Assembly: GCA_020205615.1 (NCBI GenBank)
Contig: CM035169.1
Span: 17,813,546-17,877,545, forward strand
Origin: Panax quinquefolius
Taxonomy: Eukaryota > Streptophyta > Magnoliopsida > Apiales > Araliaceae
DNA length: 64,000 nt
Direction of reading: 5' to 3'
In this document: positions 47,231 to 58,392 of the stretch, piece by piece
Numbering within the stretch: the stretch's first letter is position 1
Layout of the letters: each line of letters begins with the position of its first letter
Translations under genes and position numbers: made by a program
The notes under the pieces: model-generated
Told to the model about the DNA's origin: nothing
Database searches by the model: none
The model's input: the letters and a program-made list of their open reading frames with translations, nothing else

Positions 47231-48127
47231 AAAAGATACTTGTATTAAGGATGTAACTTTCTCTAAATTATTATACAATCTATGTTTTTGTCCATTCTTT
47301 TATTAATTTCTCAAAAGAATCATCTTTTTATTTACTACATGTTAGTATAAAATAATAAAATATTCAATTCTCTAGTTTTTCAACACAATTTTATTTCCCA
47401 AAAAGAAAAGAATCATCTTTTTATTCTTTGGTGCGTGTAAATATAGAAAAAACATATAATTGTAATAATATTGATAAATGTTAAGATTTGCACGTCAGAC
47501 TTGTTAATTTTAATAAAAATAAAAATAAAAATATACTATAGTATAGGAGTATTTAATTACAAATGAACAGCTAGAGATCGAGGGGTATTATTGGCAATGG
47601 CTTTTGCAAACCGACAATAAGAAGTAGTACAAGTAAATAAATAAGCAGGTAAAGGTTTTGAGGAGGAAATGGAATCAATCAAAGTCCAAAAATGGAGTTT
47701 GGGAAGAATCAAGCTATGCTACGAGTGGAAATTAAGGCAGTTTGTCAACATTTTAACAATGGCAATTGGGACCCGCAAACATTGGGGCGGCCGGCACATG
47801 ATCCAAGAAGAATGGCAGCCGCTACCGTAATTAGTGACGGCAGCAAAAACCAAACCTCGTGCTCTCTCCATTGTTATATGTAGGTCGTTTAAACATATGC
47901 ACAATAATTAAAAAACATTAATTATAATATCAATTATTTATAATAACCTTAAGAGTATTTATTTGTATGCATTGATGCTATTCCTTGTTTACAAACTGAA
48001 TACTCCAGGTAGTAGTACTACTAGATACTATAGTTATTGTAGACCAAAAACTTTCGGATTCTAAAATCTCATAAACAAATACTTAAGCTTTTATTTTTAT
48101 TTAATCACATAACTTTGCTTTAACATA
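47201..48127. other. AT-rich spacer with a MITE fragment
   Basis: No gene recognised. A piece at about 47878-47950 (TAGGTCGTTTAAAC... AATTATTTATAAT) is a fragment of the MITE family found complete at 48128-48416. Confidence 0.4.
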
Positions 48128-48416
48128 CTATTCCTCACGTTCCTTAATATAGGTCGTTTTAAGGTTGTGCACAAGTATTAAGTTAATAATTATATAGCAT
48201 TAATAATAATATCAATTATCTATATTGTCCTTGTATTAGAATAAGAGATTGCAATTTATTAGATAAAAAATAGTGAGAGAACCAAAGTTATATTTAATTC
48301 TTGAGATAATATTGAAAACCATGCAATTAAAGCTTACTTGAAATTCTCAAATGACTTATATTAAGAAAAAATAACATTTCTCTAAAACGACTTATATTAA
48401 GGAACGGATGGAGTAG
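48128..48416. mobile_element. Stowaway/mariner-like MITE (289 bp) with TA duplication
   Basis: The ends CTATTCCTCACGTTCCTTAA and the reverse of GGAACGGATGGAGTAG pair as terminal inverted repeats (followed by TATAGGTCGTTTT / AAAACGACTTATA). TA lies on both sides (48126-48127 and 48417-48418). No coding capacity. A decayed relative lies at 19133-19412. Confidence 0.75.
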
Positions 48417-49409
48417 TATTTATTGTTGTTGAAAATAACAGATACTAATCCCATTACTGTATTGAACAGATCTAATTGATATACCCTCTTAAATAGCATA
48501 TTTTTATTAAAATTATGTCGTTTTGGAAATTCTTTTAAAAAATAAATGGGGCAGCGTGTGATATTTTTGTAAATAAAAGGAAAGCAGGTAGGACCACTCC
48601 CTTTTAATATTATTTTGTTTTTTAAAAAAATCTTCAAAACGACATAGTTTTAATAAAGAAAGTTTTAATAAAGATAAGTTCATAGAGTATAGTTATTTTT
48701 AGTTTAGTAGCAATTCAACTTCGTGATTTTCGATCCCTTTACTGTTTGATTGAATCTACTTGCCTTTTATAGGTCTTTCTTGATATTTTTCCGTTGGAAA
48801 GTTGTCGGAGTTTAATGATGGTCGTAGAGTACTATTGGTTAAGCGGACTTTACGTTTTACACGAGACTTCAGTGTACTCTGCGATACTTCTTTTAAGTCT
48901 TCATCTTTTTAAATGATCTTTAGTTTTGCTTTAATTAACTGATCATTGCTTGTACTATTAGAATTTTGAGAAATAACTTGACAATTTTGTAGACTTAAAA
49001 CATTGGAAATTGTAACTCTATTATCAGTACGATATTCAACAGAGTACTTTACGCGCGATCTTAAACAGATTCTACGCTCTTTAATAGACTTTAAAATCTT
49101 AAGCTTTACGACCAATATACTCTACGATCTATAGCAGTTTGTTTTACGATCCTCTTATATTGACTTAAGATTTATACATAAAGTTCACTTACGAAAGAGA
49201 TCAACATAACACGTTTGATCTTCTAATCTAAAGTACTTTTACACTATTTTTATTATTAGGATTTTACGTACAAAAGCTAGCTACTTGTTATAAATATACA
49301 TTATATCATCATCAAATCCAAAATATGCATTGGACTAACAGTTATACACATGAAAATTAAAACAGAATCAAAGATCAAGAAAGAGGTAGATTGTCCATAC
49401 AAGAAAGGT
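48417..49409. other. AT-rich spacer
   Basis: No gene recognised. Short ORFs only. Confidence 0.4.
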
Positions 49410-50923
49410 TGAATGACAATTTTGTTCCTCAAAGTTCTTATCCACTTTTAAAGTCGTCCATAAACTTCATTTTTCGTCAATTAAGTTCTTAAAATTGTAT
49501 TTTGTTTCAATTCCGTTCATTTTCCTCAATTTCATTGTAACCCACCCAAGAATTGACCTGACCCATATTATCAAGGATAAATTTGTCTTTAACATTATTA
49601 TAAATTAAAATATAAAAAACAAAACATAGAAATTAATTAAAATACAAGCAATAAAGATTTTTTAAAAAAAGTAATTGAAATTTCAAAATATAACTAAAGT
49701 TTTAAAATTAATTATTATTTTCAAAAAATTTGAAAATAATATTTTTTTTGAAAAATGAGTAAAGTTTCATAAAATAATTTTTCAAAAAATTTAAGTAACA
49801 AATGATAATATATATCTTTCTTTCATAAAATTAAAATTAATTGTTGGTTTTGCTTTTTAAAGTTAAATTGACCATTTTTAAAACTAATGCTTAATTATTA
49901 ATTCTAAAAATAGTCAATTTAATTTTAAAAAGTCAAAATTAAACAATTAATTTGGGATGGAGGGGGTATAATCTTGTAAAATAACAAATAAAACAAAAAT
50001 AATTGTCAAGCCATTAGAACCACTTTGCAATCTGTCAAAAGTATCACCACCTTCGTTCGAGCTTCCCCAGTAGACCGACTTTGCAAAATCGGTCTCCGCC
50101 ATTAAAATGTAAGCCACCCAAAAAGCTCTCATTCATCACGCCTTATCCACCAATTTCGCCCCAAAGTGGGAGAAATGTCTGAATGAATCTGGTATTACCC
50201 TTCGCCGCCACCATCACTCGCAACGGCAGCGGCAGTCGGTGGCAGAGATGAGAGGATGTGTCGGGCGTTGGGTGGCGGGCGACAGATCAAAGAGTTGCAG
50301 CGGGCGGGGATGATGAGAAAGGGGTAGTAGATGTAGGAGTAGCAGCGAGCGACGGATGGCATCCAGTGGATCTAAGGGTTTTTGAAGTGGGTTTGGAGAG
50401 ATAATTTTTGAGATAATGGGTTTTGGTGTAGGAGATTGTGAAGAGGGTTGCTTCCTAAGATTTTGATTTTTCTCAGAAGATGATATTTGTGTTGGAATTA
50501 TGTTTGAGAAGATGAATTAATTTTTGTTTTGTTTTTGATAGATTTTTGATTGACAAAATTAATGACTTAGGGATATGGTTAAGGAAGATAGATCTGAGTT
50601 TTGGTTACTGTTCTCACATCCCCATAAAATGGTTTGGCAATACCATAAATACACATATATGTACGGTATATATACGGTACGGATATCTTATATGTATGTT
50701 TAAAATATAATTTTAATTTTATATTCTGAATATTGGAAAAGATAAATTTATCCTCAATAAAATGGGTCGGGTTGGTTCTTGAGCAGGTTAGAAAGAAATT
50801 GGAAAAATGAACGAAATTGGCATAAAATGTGACTTTAAAAATTCATTTGATAAAAAAAAAAATCTAGGGACGATTTTAAAAATATGTAACAACTTATAGG
50901 GATAAAAGTGTCACTTAATCTGC
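49410..50923. mobile_element. 1.5-kb element with ~180-bp terminal inverted repeats and GC-richer cargo
   Basis: 49410-49600 (TGACAATTTTGTTCCTC..., AAAGTCGTCC, TTCCGTTCATTTTCC, GATAAATTTGTCTTT) pairs with the reverse of 50735-50923. Long TIRs are typical of Mutator-like elements; a target duplication is not clear. The interior at 50000-50350 is far GC-richer (CGCCGCCACCATCACTCGCAA region) and could be captured host sequence. Only a 61-aa minus-strand frame (49947-50132) is open, and no transposase is present. Confidence 0.65.
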
Positions 50924-51112
50924 TTGCGAACGTGATATTCAATATTATCAACAAAAAAAAAAAACAACTACTGTACTCCATTATTTAGCATAATTACAAC
51001 CCCCAAAGTGGATTCGAGCATGTGCTCCTCTCTTTCTGTACCGATGCTAATCATTACCAATATATGCGACAAGCATTACACTTCAAAACCTTATGCAGTC
51101 TTTTTAGGATGA
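50924..51112. other. Short spacer
   Basis: No gene recognised. Confidence 0.3.
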
Positions 51113-51389
51113 CATTTTTCTAGTGATATTTTAGTGGTTTTTTTTTTTTTTTTTTTGTAGCAACTTCTAAAATATATATAGTATTTATTTTAATTAAAAT
51201 TTTTATAAAAAATTGTGTTTTAGATATAATTTAGATACATAAAAAAATATGGTTGTACAGATTATACTGGTACTTATTTTTTTGTATGTATCCAAATTAT
51301 ATTTAAAACATTATTTTTTATAAAAATTTCAATTGAAATAAATATTATACATTATTTAGGAGGTACTAGAATATCACTACAAAAATATT
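51113..51389. mobile_element. Palindromic MITE (~275 bp)
   Basis: The left half begins ATTTTTCTAGTGATATTTTAG and the right half ends TAGAATATCACTACAAAAAT, its inverted counterpart. Pairing continues inward through ATTTTTATAAAAAAT and TAGATACAT blocks on both sides, so nearly the whole element is a hairpin. A 17-bp T run sits in the left arm. Confidence 0.65.
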
Positions 51390-52098
51390 CCCCTAAACTT
51401 ATTGAAATCTAAATTATCTTTTCTCTTTTTCAATTAAACAAACAAAAACTTACTTTCTCTCAGTGACAGGCTTAATTAACCATGGAGGCATGGACCACCG
51501 GTACTTGATAAACGCCTGCAACCCTTCCCTAACTATAGTTATTATCTCTCTCTTGAGTCTCTCTGTCTTTTCTTCATGCACACTAATAGTTTTGAATGTT
51601 CAAATAATTTGAATAAAATATTAAATATAAAAAATTATTTGATAATTAATATGTCGAATAATAAATTTTTCTTATTTTATCAAAAAATTCAAATTTGTTG
51701 TAAATTTATTTAATATTACTTAATATAATAGTTAATATTGTAACAAAATAAATATATAAAATAATTTATTCATCTAAAAAAATTACACTTGGTTATTCAG
51801 CCCAAAAATCTGACTGATTCAATAATTCAGACAATTTTTATTCAAAATAAACGCACTAAATAACTGACCAATTCAGTCATTCAATCATCCGGTCATTCAG
51901 TTAAATTCAGTTTTAAACAAACATCTCTAACTCAGTGCAGTTCTAAAACTACACAAAATTAAGATATGGCACAAAATAACTGCTTTAACCATTAAGGAAC
52001 AAAAGAGTGGAAGTAGTAATTTCTGATGGTGGTGTGTATGTTATAGATGTTGTACTTTGCAAAACGCATGAAAAGTAACGTGGGAGTTAAATTGGAAC
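51390..52098. other. AT-rich spacer
   Basis: No gene recognised. A cluster of ATTCAG/TCATTCA motifs around 51790-51910 suggests another small element, but its ends are unclear. Confidence 0.35.
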
Positions 52099-52347
52099 AT
52101 GGAGAAGAAAAGAAGCAAAGCCACTAGTGTTGGAAGTCTAGTCTGTAGATTAATGGTACCACTGCTACTACTAGTACTCTTCTCAATTTTTCATCCCACA
52201 TGGGAGTCAGATGGGCTCTCACTTCTTCACCACGTGTCCGTAGCTTACATGGCAAGGCGTGAATCTGGTGCATGTCTACTTCCATTCTCAGAATCTCCAT
52301 TCCCCAGTACCTCCCGCAGCATATTCATATTCATATTCTTATTCTAA
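52099..52347 (+). CDS. Hypothetical 82-aa ORF with N-terminal membrane segment
   Basis: ATG at 52099 (context AACATGG). Basic N-terminus MEKKRSK, then a hydrophobic run LMVPLLLLVLFSIF (about residues 18-31), then a polar region, and a hydrophobic C-terminus IFIFIFLF translated from a degenerate repeat. No family recognised. The repeat-derived tail argues against a real gene, while the start and signal-like segment argue mildly for one. Confidence 0.2.
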   Translation: MEKKRSKATSVGSLVCRLMVPLLLLVLFSIFHPTWESDGLSLLHHVSVAYMARRESGACLLPFSESPFPSTSRSIFIFIFLF

Positions 52348-52373
52348 ATTCCACCAAAATATGAACTAAAACC

Positions 52374-52497
52374 AACTTTCTATCAAATTAAGCCAACTTC
52401 ATGATTCAAAAAGTACTCCTACAATTTCATATGTTAAAACTAACTTTCTATCAAATTAAGCCAACTTCATGATTCAAAAAGTACTCGTACAATTTCC
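52374..52497. repeat. 68-bp tandem duplication
   Basis: The block AACTTTCTATCAAATTAAGC onward, through AAAAAGTACTC, occurs at 52374 and again at 52442 with one or two differences. A recent local duplication. Confidence 0.85.
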
Positions 52498-52936
52498 GTA
52501 AAAGTATCTCTAAAATCATCTGTCTTTTCAAATTTAATACTCGACTGCAGTCGTACCAAAAGATCTCAAGTGTTTAAATTTAATTTGGGCTAATAACAAC
52601 TTAGTAAAAAACTTTTATTCAACCCTTCTTTCTACCCCCAAAGGGTTTGAATTTCAAATGCTAGCTTCTCCTTGCCCACAATTCATGATTATGAACGCAC
52701 ACAGAAAGCTTAGTTCTTGATTTACAATATACTCCGGTGAAGAGATATTGTGAAAGAGAGGGATAGCACTGTACTTCATTAAAACTAAAAATACCTAGAG
52801 AGATCTAACTGCTAAAATTTAATTAATTAGTAGCTAGTAGAATATATATATATATATATATATATATAGTGCATGCTTCAGAGAATTTTAGAATGAACTC
52901 AAAAGAAGCGTCGGGGTAAGTGTTAATTTGTCTCCT

Positions 52937-54004
52937 TCATTGCTTTAGTCTAACCCACTCATAGCGACCTTCCGATGGCTGATCCTTGACAATGTCGTAG
53001 TTATATCTGCAACACATTTTTTCCTTTTTAGCGAGAGAAAAGCTAATTAAATCCGAGTAAACTTCAAAGCTACGTATAAACTGATTACTTGTCCATAAAT
53101 TGTTTCTGAAGATCCTTCTCCACAACGGCAAAGAATTCTTCCAGTTCAGCTTCGGACGGCATCTTCTCGGCCTTTGATTGACGCCGAGAATTAGCCTCCG
53201 ACGGTTTCGCTGTTGACTCCAGCTCGCCTGTTTCCGCTACAAGCTCGCTCAACGGCGATATCTCTCTCCTCCTGCGAAGTAATGTCGTAAAGTAGGAGTT
53301 ACTGTATGTATGTATATTTATTTATATACATATATAGAGAGAGAACTGAATTGGAGAAATTAAATAGTATTAGAAGTCCGTTTAGGATAAATTTCTTGGT
53401 GAACAGGAGAATCAATTAAATTTGAAAATTTAATACCTTCCTCTGCAGTCGAAAATATAGGTCGCTGTTTCACTTTCTAGACTCTCCTCCTGCTAGAACA
53501 AATTCGAAATTCAAAACAAAAAATAATTAAATAAGAGAAGTGCAAATATTAAAGCGCAACAAACGAATTGTATTCAAACACGAATAGAGTGAGAAAGTCT
53601 TACTGAAACTCGAAATATATATACTCTTAAATAGTACAGTATATATCTACCTCCAGATCTGCGAAATTCAACTCCTCAATCGAAACCTCAGTTGATCCGT
53701 TACTTGAGCAACAAGACGCCGGAACTTGATCCGAGCTGGGGATTGAGCACTGATTCTTCGGAGCTGTTGAATATCCCTCCGAAACTGAATTCTCCGGTAG
53801 TTGACGGTGACTTTTGAGCTGAACTAACGAAGAAGAGAACTCCAATTCTCCACCACCGACCTTTATTTTCTTCACCGGTCCCGGGCTCTCAGCCACCGCA
53901 GCCTCCATGGCCAGACCTCGAGCTCTCGTCCTCACACCAACCTGTGCTACATCCATAACTGCAATCTCTTCGATTCCTTTAAACTTTCTTATATACTTTC
54001 CCAT
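52937..54004 (-). CDS. Kip-related CDK inhibitor (KRP/ICK), four exons, 219 aa
   Basis: Minus-strand exons 53651-54004, 53437-53489, 53089-53271 and 52937-53006 join in phase with GT-AG introns. The N-terminus MGKYIRKFKG...IAVMDV with VGVRTRARGLAM is the conserved N-terminal box of the KRP3-7 group. A short middle box ESETATYIFDCRGR follows. The C-terminal CDK/cyclin-binding domain (about 176-219) has EAELEEFFAVVEKDLQKQF, KYNYDIVKDQP and EGRYEWVRLK. KRPs bind cyclin D/CDKA complexes in the nucleus and block G1/S entry and endocycle control. All key boxes are present and no damage is seen. Which paralogue it is cannot be settled by eye; length is closest to KRP6/KRP7. Confidence 0.92.
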
Positions 54005-54446
54005 CCCTCCCTCTCAACACCATCAATAATACCTACCTGACGCAATTCTTCTACAGAAAGTCTCAGAATTTTCTCGGCGGCGCGACGGTAAATCTGCAGC
54101 GGAAGCACTGAGCTAAGAGAACATACCCTTTACCTTTTCTGTTTCTGTTAGTTTGAGAGAGCGAAAGTATTGAAGATGATGGTGACGACGCGAGTGGCAG
54201 TGGATTCCGTCCAACTGTTGAGATTGGTTCTTATTGGCTAGATTGTCGTGGTCCAAACTCCGTTAAAAAGCAAGGGCAAACTTTTTGATCCGTAACGGGA
54301 TTTTTGACGGCACCGTTATGCAGATCTATATCCCGCTGAAAGACCTAGTCGATCGCTTTGGTGATTCAAAGATATAACCAAATTGTTCGGTTATGATCAC
54401 ATATATAACGTTCCCAAGTCCGTTTGGTGCAGAACTGGTCTTAAGC
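54005..54446. other. Upstream region of the KRP gene
   Basis: Leader and promoter of the KRP gene. It includes a CT-rich stretch (54121-54180 as written) and no certain TATA box. Confidence 0.35.
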
Positions 54447-55070
54447 ATAATAATTGAATTGAAATGCAAAACTAACCCTTTAGTTCGCATCTTTTTTACA
54501 AATCCCTTCTTCAACTTTTTTTTGGCACAACTCACCCTCAAAATTGTATAGTACTAAAAAGTTCACCTTGTCAAACGTTTCTGTTAAAAATTTGGCCACG
54601 CGTCCATTGATTTAAGTCAAAAATTATAACAATGAGGATAATATAGTAATTATACAAAGAAATAAAAATAAACCCACCACCCTCTCCATTCCAATTTGCA
54701 TCACCCCTGACGAACACATCTCTCTACATTCTCAAAAAAAAAAAAAACACCATCTTTCTCTTACGACATCATTGACCCACCAATGTCATCGATCCATGAA
54801 TGAGTGCATCAAATCGTTGTTGGCGTTGGTGATGAAGTAGCCGAGAAAGGAAGATGGGAGGTTTTTATTGTTTAATTACTATATTATCCTAATTATTGCT
54901 CATGTGACATTCTGTCAATTTTTTTAACAGAAATAATAGGGTCAATTTTTTAATACTTGTATACAATTTTGAGGGTGAGTTATGCCAAAAAAAACAAAAG
55001 TTTGAGGAAGGGGCTTATAAAAAAGGTTTAAACTGAAGGCTTAGTTTTGCATTTCAGTTATAATAATTGA
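54447..55070. mobile_element. Mutator-type MITE (602 bp) with 11-bp target duplication
   Basis: The element 54458-55059 is flanked by ATAATAATTGA on both sides (54447-54457 and 55060-55070). The ends ATTGAAATGCAAAACTAA and the reverse of TTAGTTTTGCATTTCAGTT are inverted repeats. Pairing continues about 200 bp inward (GGCA(C/T)AACTCACCCTCAAAA, AGGATAATATAGTAATTA). The ~180-bp centre has no ORF. Duplications of 9-11 bp with long TIRs point to Mutator-like elements. Confidence 0.8.
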
Positions 55071-57963
55071 GTACCTGCCGGAATTACTTAGGTACCCTTA
55101 ATAAATATATTTAGTTCTCAAAGTGCCCCCTTCGGTATTAGCTTTGGATAATTATTTATTGAATATGAATTAAGAAATATAAATTACTAGTAATTTCTAA
55201 CACTGGATCATTGAATAATGCCAAGCTCGTTCTGTATATAAGAGCCAATTTTTGAATTTGTGATTCTCTAGTCCAAAATAAAAAAGGAGATTTTTCAACA
55301 AAAAAAATGATTAATCTTGTGAAAGCAAAAATAATGTTGCTAAAACAAAAAATGTTACTTAAAGTGTCACGTGTTATTAAATAATTGTAAAAGTATCATT
55401 AAATATATATATTTGATCCGATAACATTGTGTTCCTGGTCTTACAATATATATTATAGGTAAAAATTAAAATTGAGAATAGTAAAAAAGAAATGACAAAA
55501 GTAAAAAAATAAAAAGTCTGAAACATGGAATGTGTTTAGCATATATACATCGTTTTATATCCGAATTGACCCATTTGAATTTTTACAAGTCAGGAATTAC
55601 ATCCTTTACGTGTTCATATAAGAATTCAACACTTTCAAATCCGTTAACTCAGAATTCACTATTGAGTTCATTTTATAGACGCTCGTAAACATTAATGAGC
55701 GTTCAATGCTCGTTTTCTTCGTTTTAAGGCTGAATCCGACGATTCTCGAACCCACAACTCTTAATCACCCTATCTCACGTGTTGACATTGAAAACCATCG
55801 TTTTCAAGTCTCACGGCAACTTTTGACTACCATTCCAGAATTTCTACGTTTTCTGATTTTGATTAACTTGTTTCTTTTTATTTTTTTCTCCCATTCAAAA
55901 AAAGAAACTTAGAATTAATGAGTTTGTTTCCTTTTCATTTCCTTTCACATGCAACTTAGTACTACTCCTGCTTAACAGAAATGGCTCCCGGCCCGGCCAA
56001 AGAGTAGAAGAGATGAGTGGTATAATAATAAAGTGCAGGTCAGGGTCTGGGAGTTTAGTTTGGTGGTCAGTAACCACCAATTGATTCATTTCACGAGAGG
56101 ATTAATATACTCTTGGTGAGATGAGATCACAGACAATATATATAGGGGGACAACACAACACATGACCATTTAATTATGGCCATAACGGAAGAAGGTAGGC
56201 GTTAGGTTTCATGAATAATTATATCCAAGTGCCAACATCTTCATTCCTCCATACCTAACATATTTTAAAATTCAAAATTTATACAATTAATTAGGAATAT
56301 ATAAATCATCACTTACATATTACAATATTCATTCTTTTTAAATATTAAAGTAATTGTATTAATTTTTAAATTTAAAAATATATTAAAAAACTAAATTTGA
56401 ACTTATATATTTTTAAATTGAGGAGCATATACATACATATATTATCAACGCAAAACGAAGCTCTAGTTTTCACTTGTCGGTGATTAAATAATCTTTTTTT
56501 GTTTTTATTTTATTGACTAATTTATTACGTGGACCATGCCTTCCTTCCCTTGGTACCCACCAATGACCGAAAATTACCATGCAACCTTCCCTTATGTGTT
56601 CTGTTCGATATAATTGGATTGGAAATGGGACAAATACAAGCTTGTGGTTTGACCCTTGATATTACTTCCCCTAACGTCCTCGTTATGATGCTCTCTCATC
56701 TTGGACTCAAGGCTAAAGTTAGTGACATTTTCTCTGCAAACGGCTAGAATCTCCTACTAGAGTAATCGCATTCTGTTGATCACAAGTGTTGCATATGCTC
56801 CAAGTACTGCACCTCTCTCGCCTATGGCCTATGGGGGTTGGACCCATGTGCCTACAAATTGATCTGTCGTGATGAATTGGACTGCGAAAGGCATCCGTAA
56901 GCATATATATCCTTAAACTACTATTTAATTTACACGATTTGGGCCGAGCGCAACTCCCGTTTGCATGATAATCCTGCCATCCCAACCCTGCACTTGGTTA
57001 CTACTATCCTCAATAGACTAAAATGTAGACTAATTTCAAGCGCTAAATTCCACAAACCTAAACTTATTGATAACTCTTTACTAATTTAGGATGTCTAGTA
57101 TTCTTTTGTTCAGTAGTTGGCACCTCATATGGTCTCCATATAAGATTCCCACTATTTAATATGGGATATTATACCTTTCGCACTTTTAAAATTTTCTCAA
57201 TTTTATATTCAATTTAAATTTGACAAAAAAATATTGCCAACTCTCTAATACTAGTAGCATATACAAAGTGTTTAAACACAGAGCTCACATCGAGAATTTG
57301 ACTTAGTGATAGAAGTCGTGATGAAAATTATATCGGCGATAAAAACAAAGTTCTTACATCAAACATGTCAAATTCACCATCAAATCATAAAACAGTGAGA
57401 CACATAAAATAATTTTAGTTTATTATAAAGGAATGATGCTTTAAAACTAAAACATACGCTATATAAAACAACGGATACCATATATTCGATAACAAACAAG
57501 AAGATTTATTTACTTATCCAAAAATTAAAAGTATATACCGGAGATAGAATGAAATTATATCTTATATATTGCAAATATAATCCTAATTGTACCTAATTTG
57601 AAAAATAATCTATTAGACTATTACTACTATAATATAGACCTTAACCAATGCATCAAGTGCTCAAACCAAAGAATTTGGTCCCTCAGCTATAAGCCCCTCC
57701 AGTAACGCATCAAACAAATCCAAAATTTCAAAACCCAAATGCTTAATTTTTGACTCTATAATCTCTAACCATCTTCTTTCAATTGGTGAAAAAATGACAA
57801 TGCAAGACTGATGTTTTCTCTAAACGTGTTCAAGTGAAAAATAAATTTAGAATTTACTAGAGATAATACATACATATACACATATGGTGCGATTTCGGTT
57901 TTATGCGTGTGGTTTTGACTAGTAACCAAATCGGAACCGTAAATTTGGTTATTCAATTCACCT
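55071..57963. other. Intergenic stretch
   Basis: No gene recognised. Around 56529-57000 base composition is more balanced and a 72-aa frame is open (56529-56747), which may be a gene relic, but I cannot assign it. Confidence 0.4.
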
Positions 57964-58348
57964 ACACTACAACATAAAAGCTTATCGATCAAGACATCCA
58001 TGATCGCATACGGTCATAGATGATATATCTCTATGACCGTGATCCGGTCACGTCGATAATCATGAGATAATCTGGTCATTGGAAGGACATCGTAATCGAA
58101 TTATTATGAATCGCATAATAGCCGATCGATACTGGTCATTATTATGACTTATCTTTGAGTCATTTGTCGTGCGTGACGTGTCCTGCGTGTCGTGATCGAT
58201 AATAGCGGTCATTAGATTCAATGATCATTGATACATTTTAAGCGATAGCGTCGCGGTCATTGATGCTTTTTTTTTTTTAAATTTTTGCCTATTTTATTGA
58301 TTTCCCAAAATATAACTCGCTTTGTACACTGCTTTCAATCAACCACAG

Positions 58349-58392
<44 letters not shown>

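Noticed and set aside
56529..57000. Organellar insertion or gene fragment
   Set aside because: Base composition is balanced, but neither strand gives a protein or organellar sequence I can recognise.
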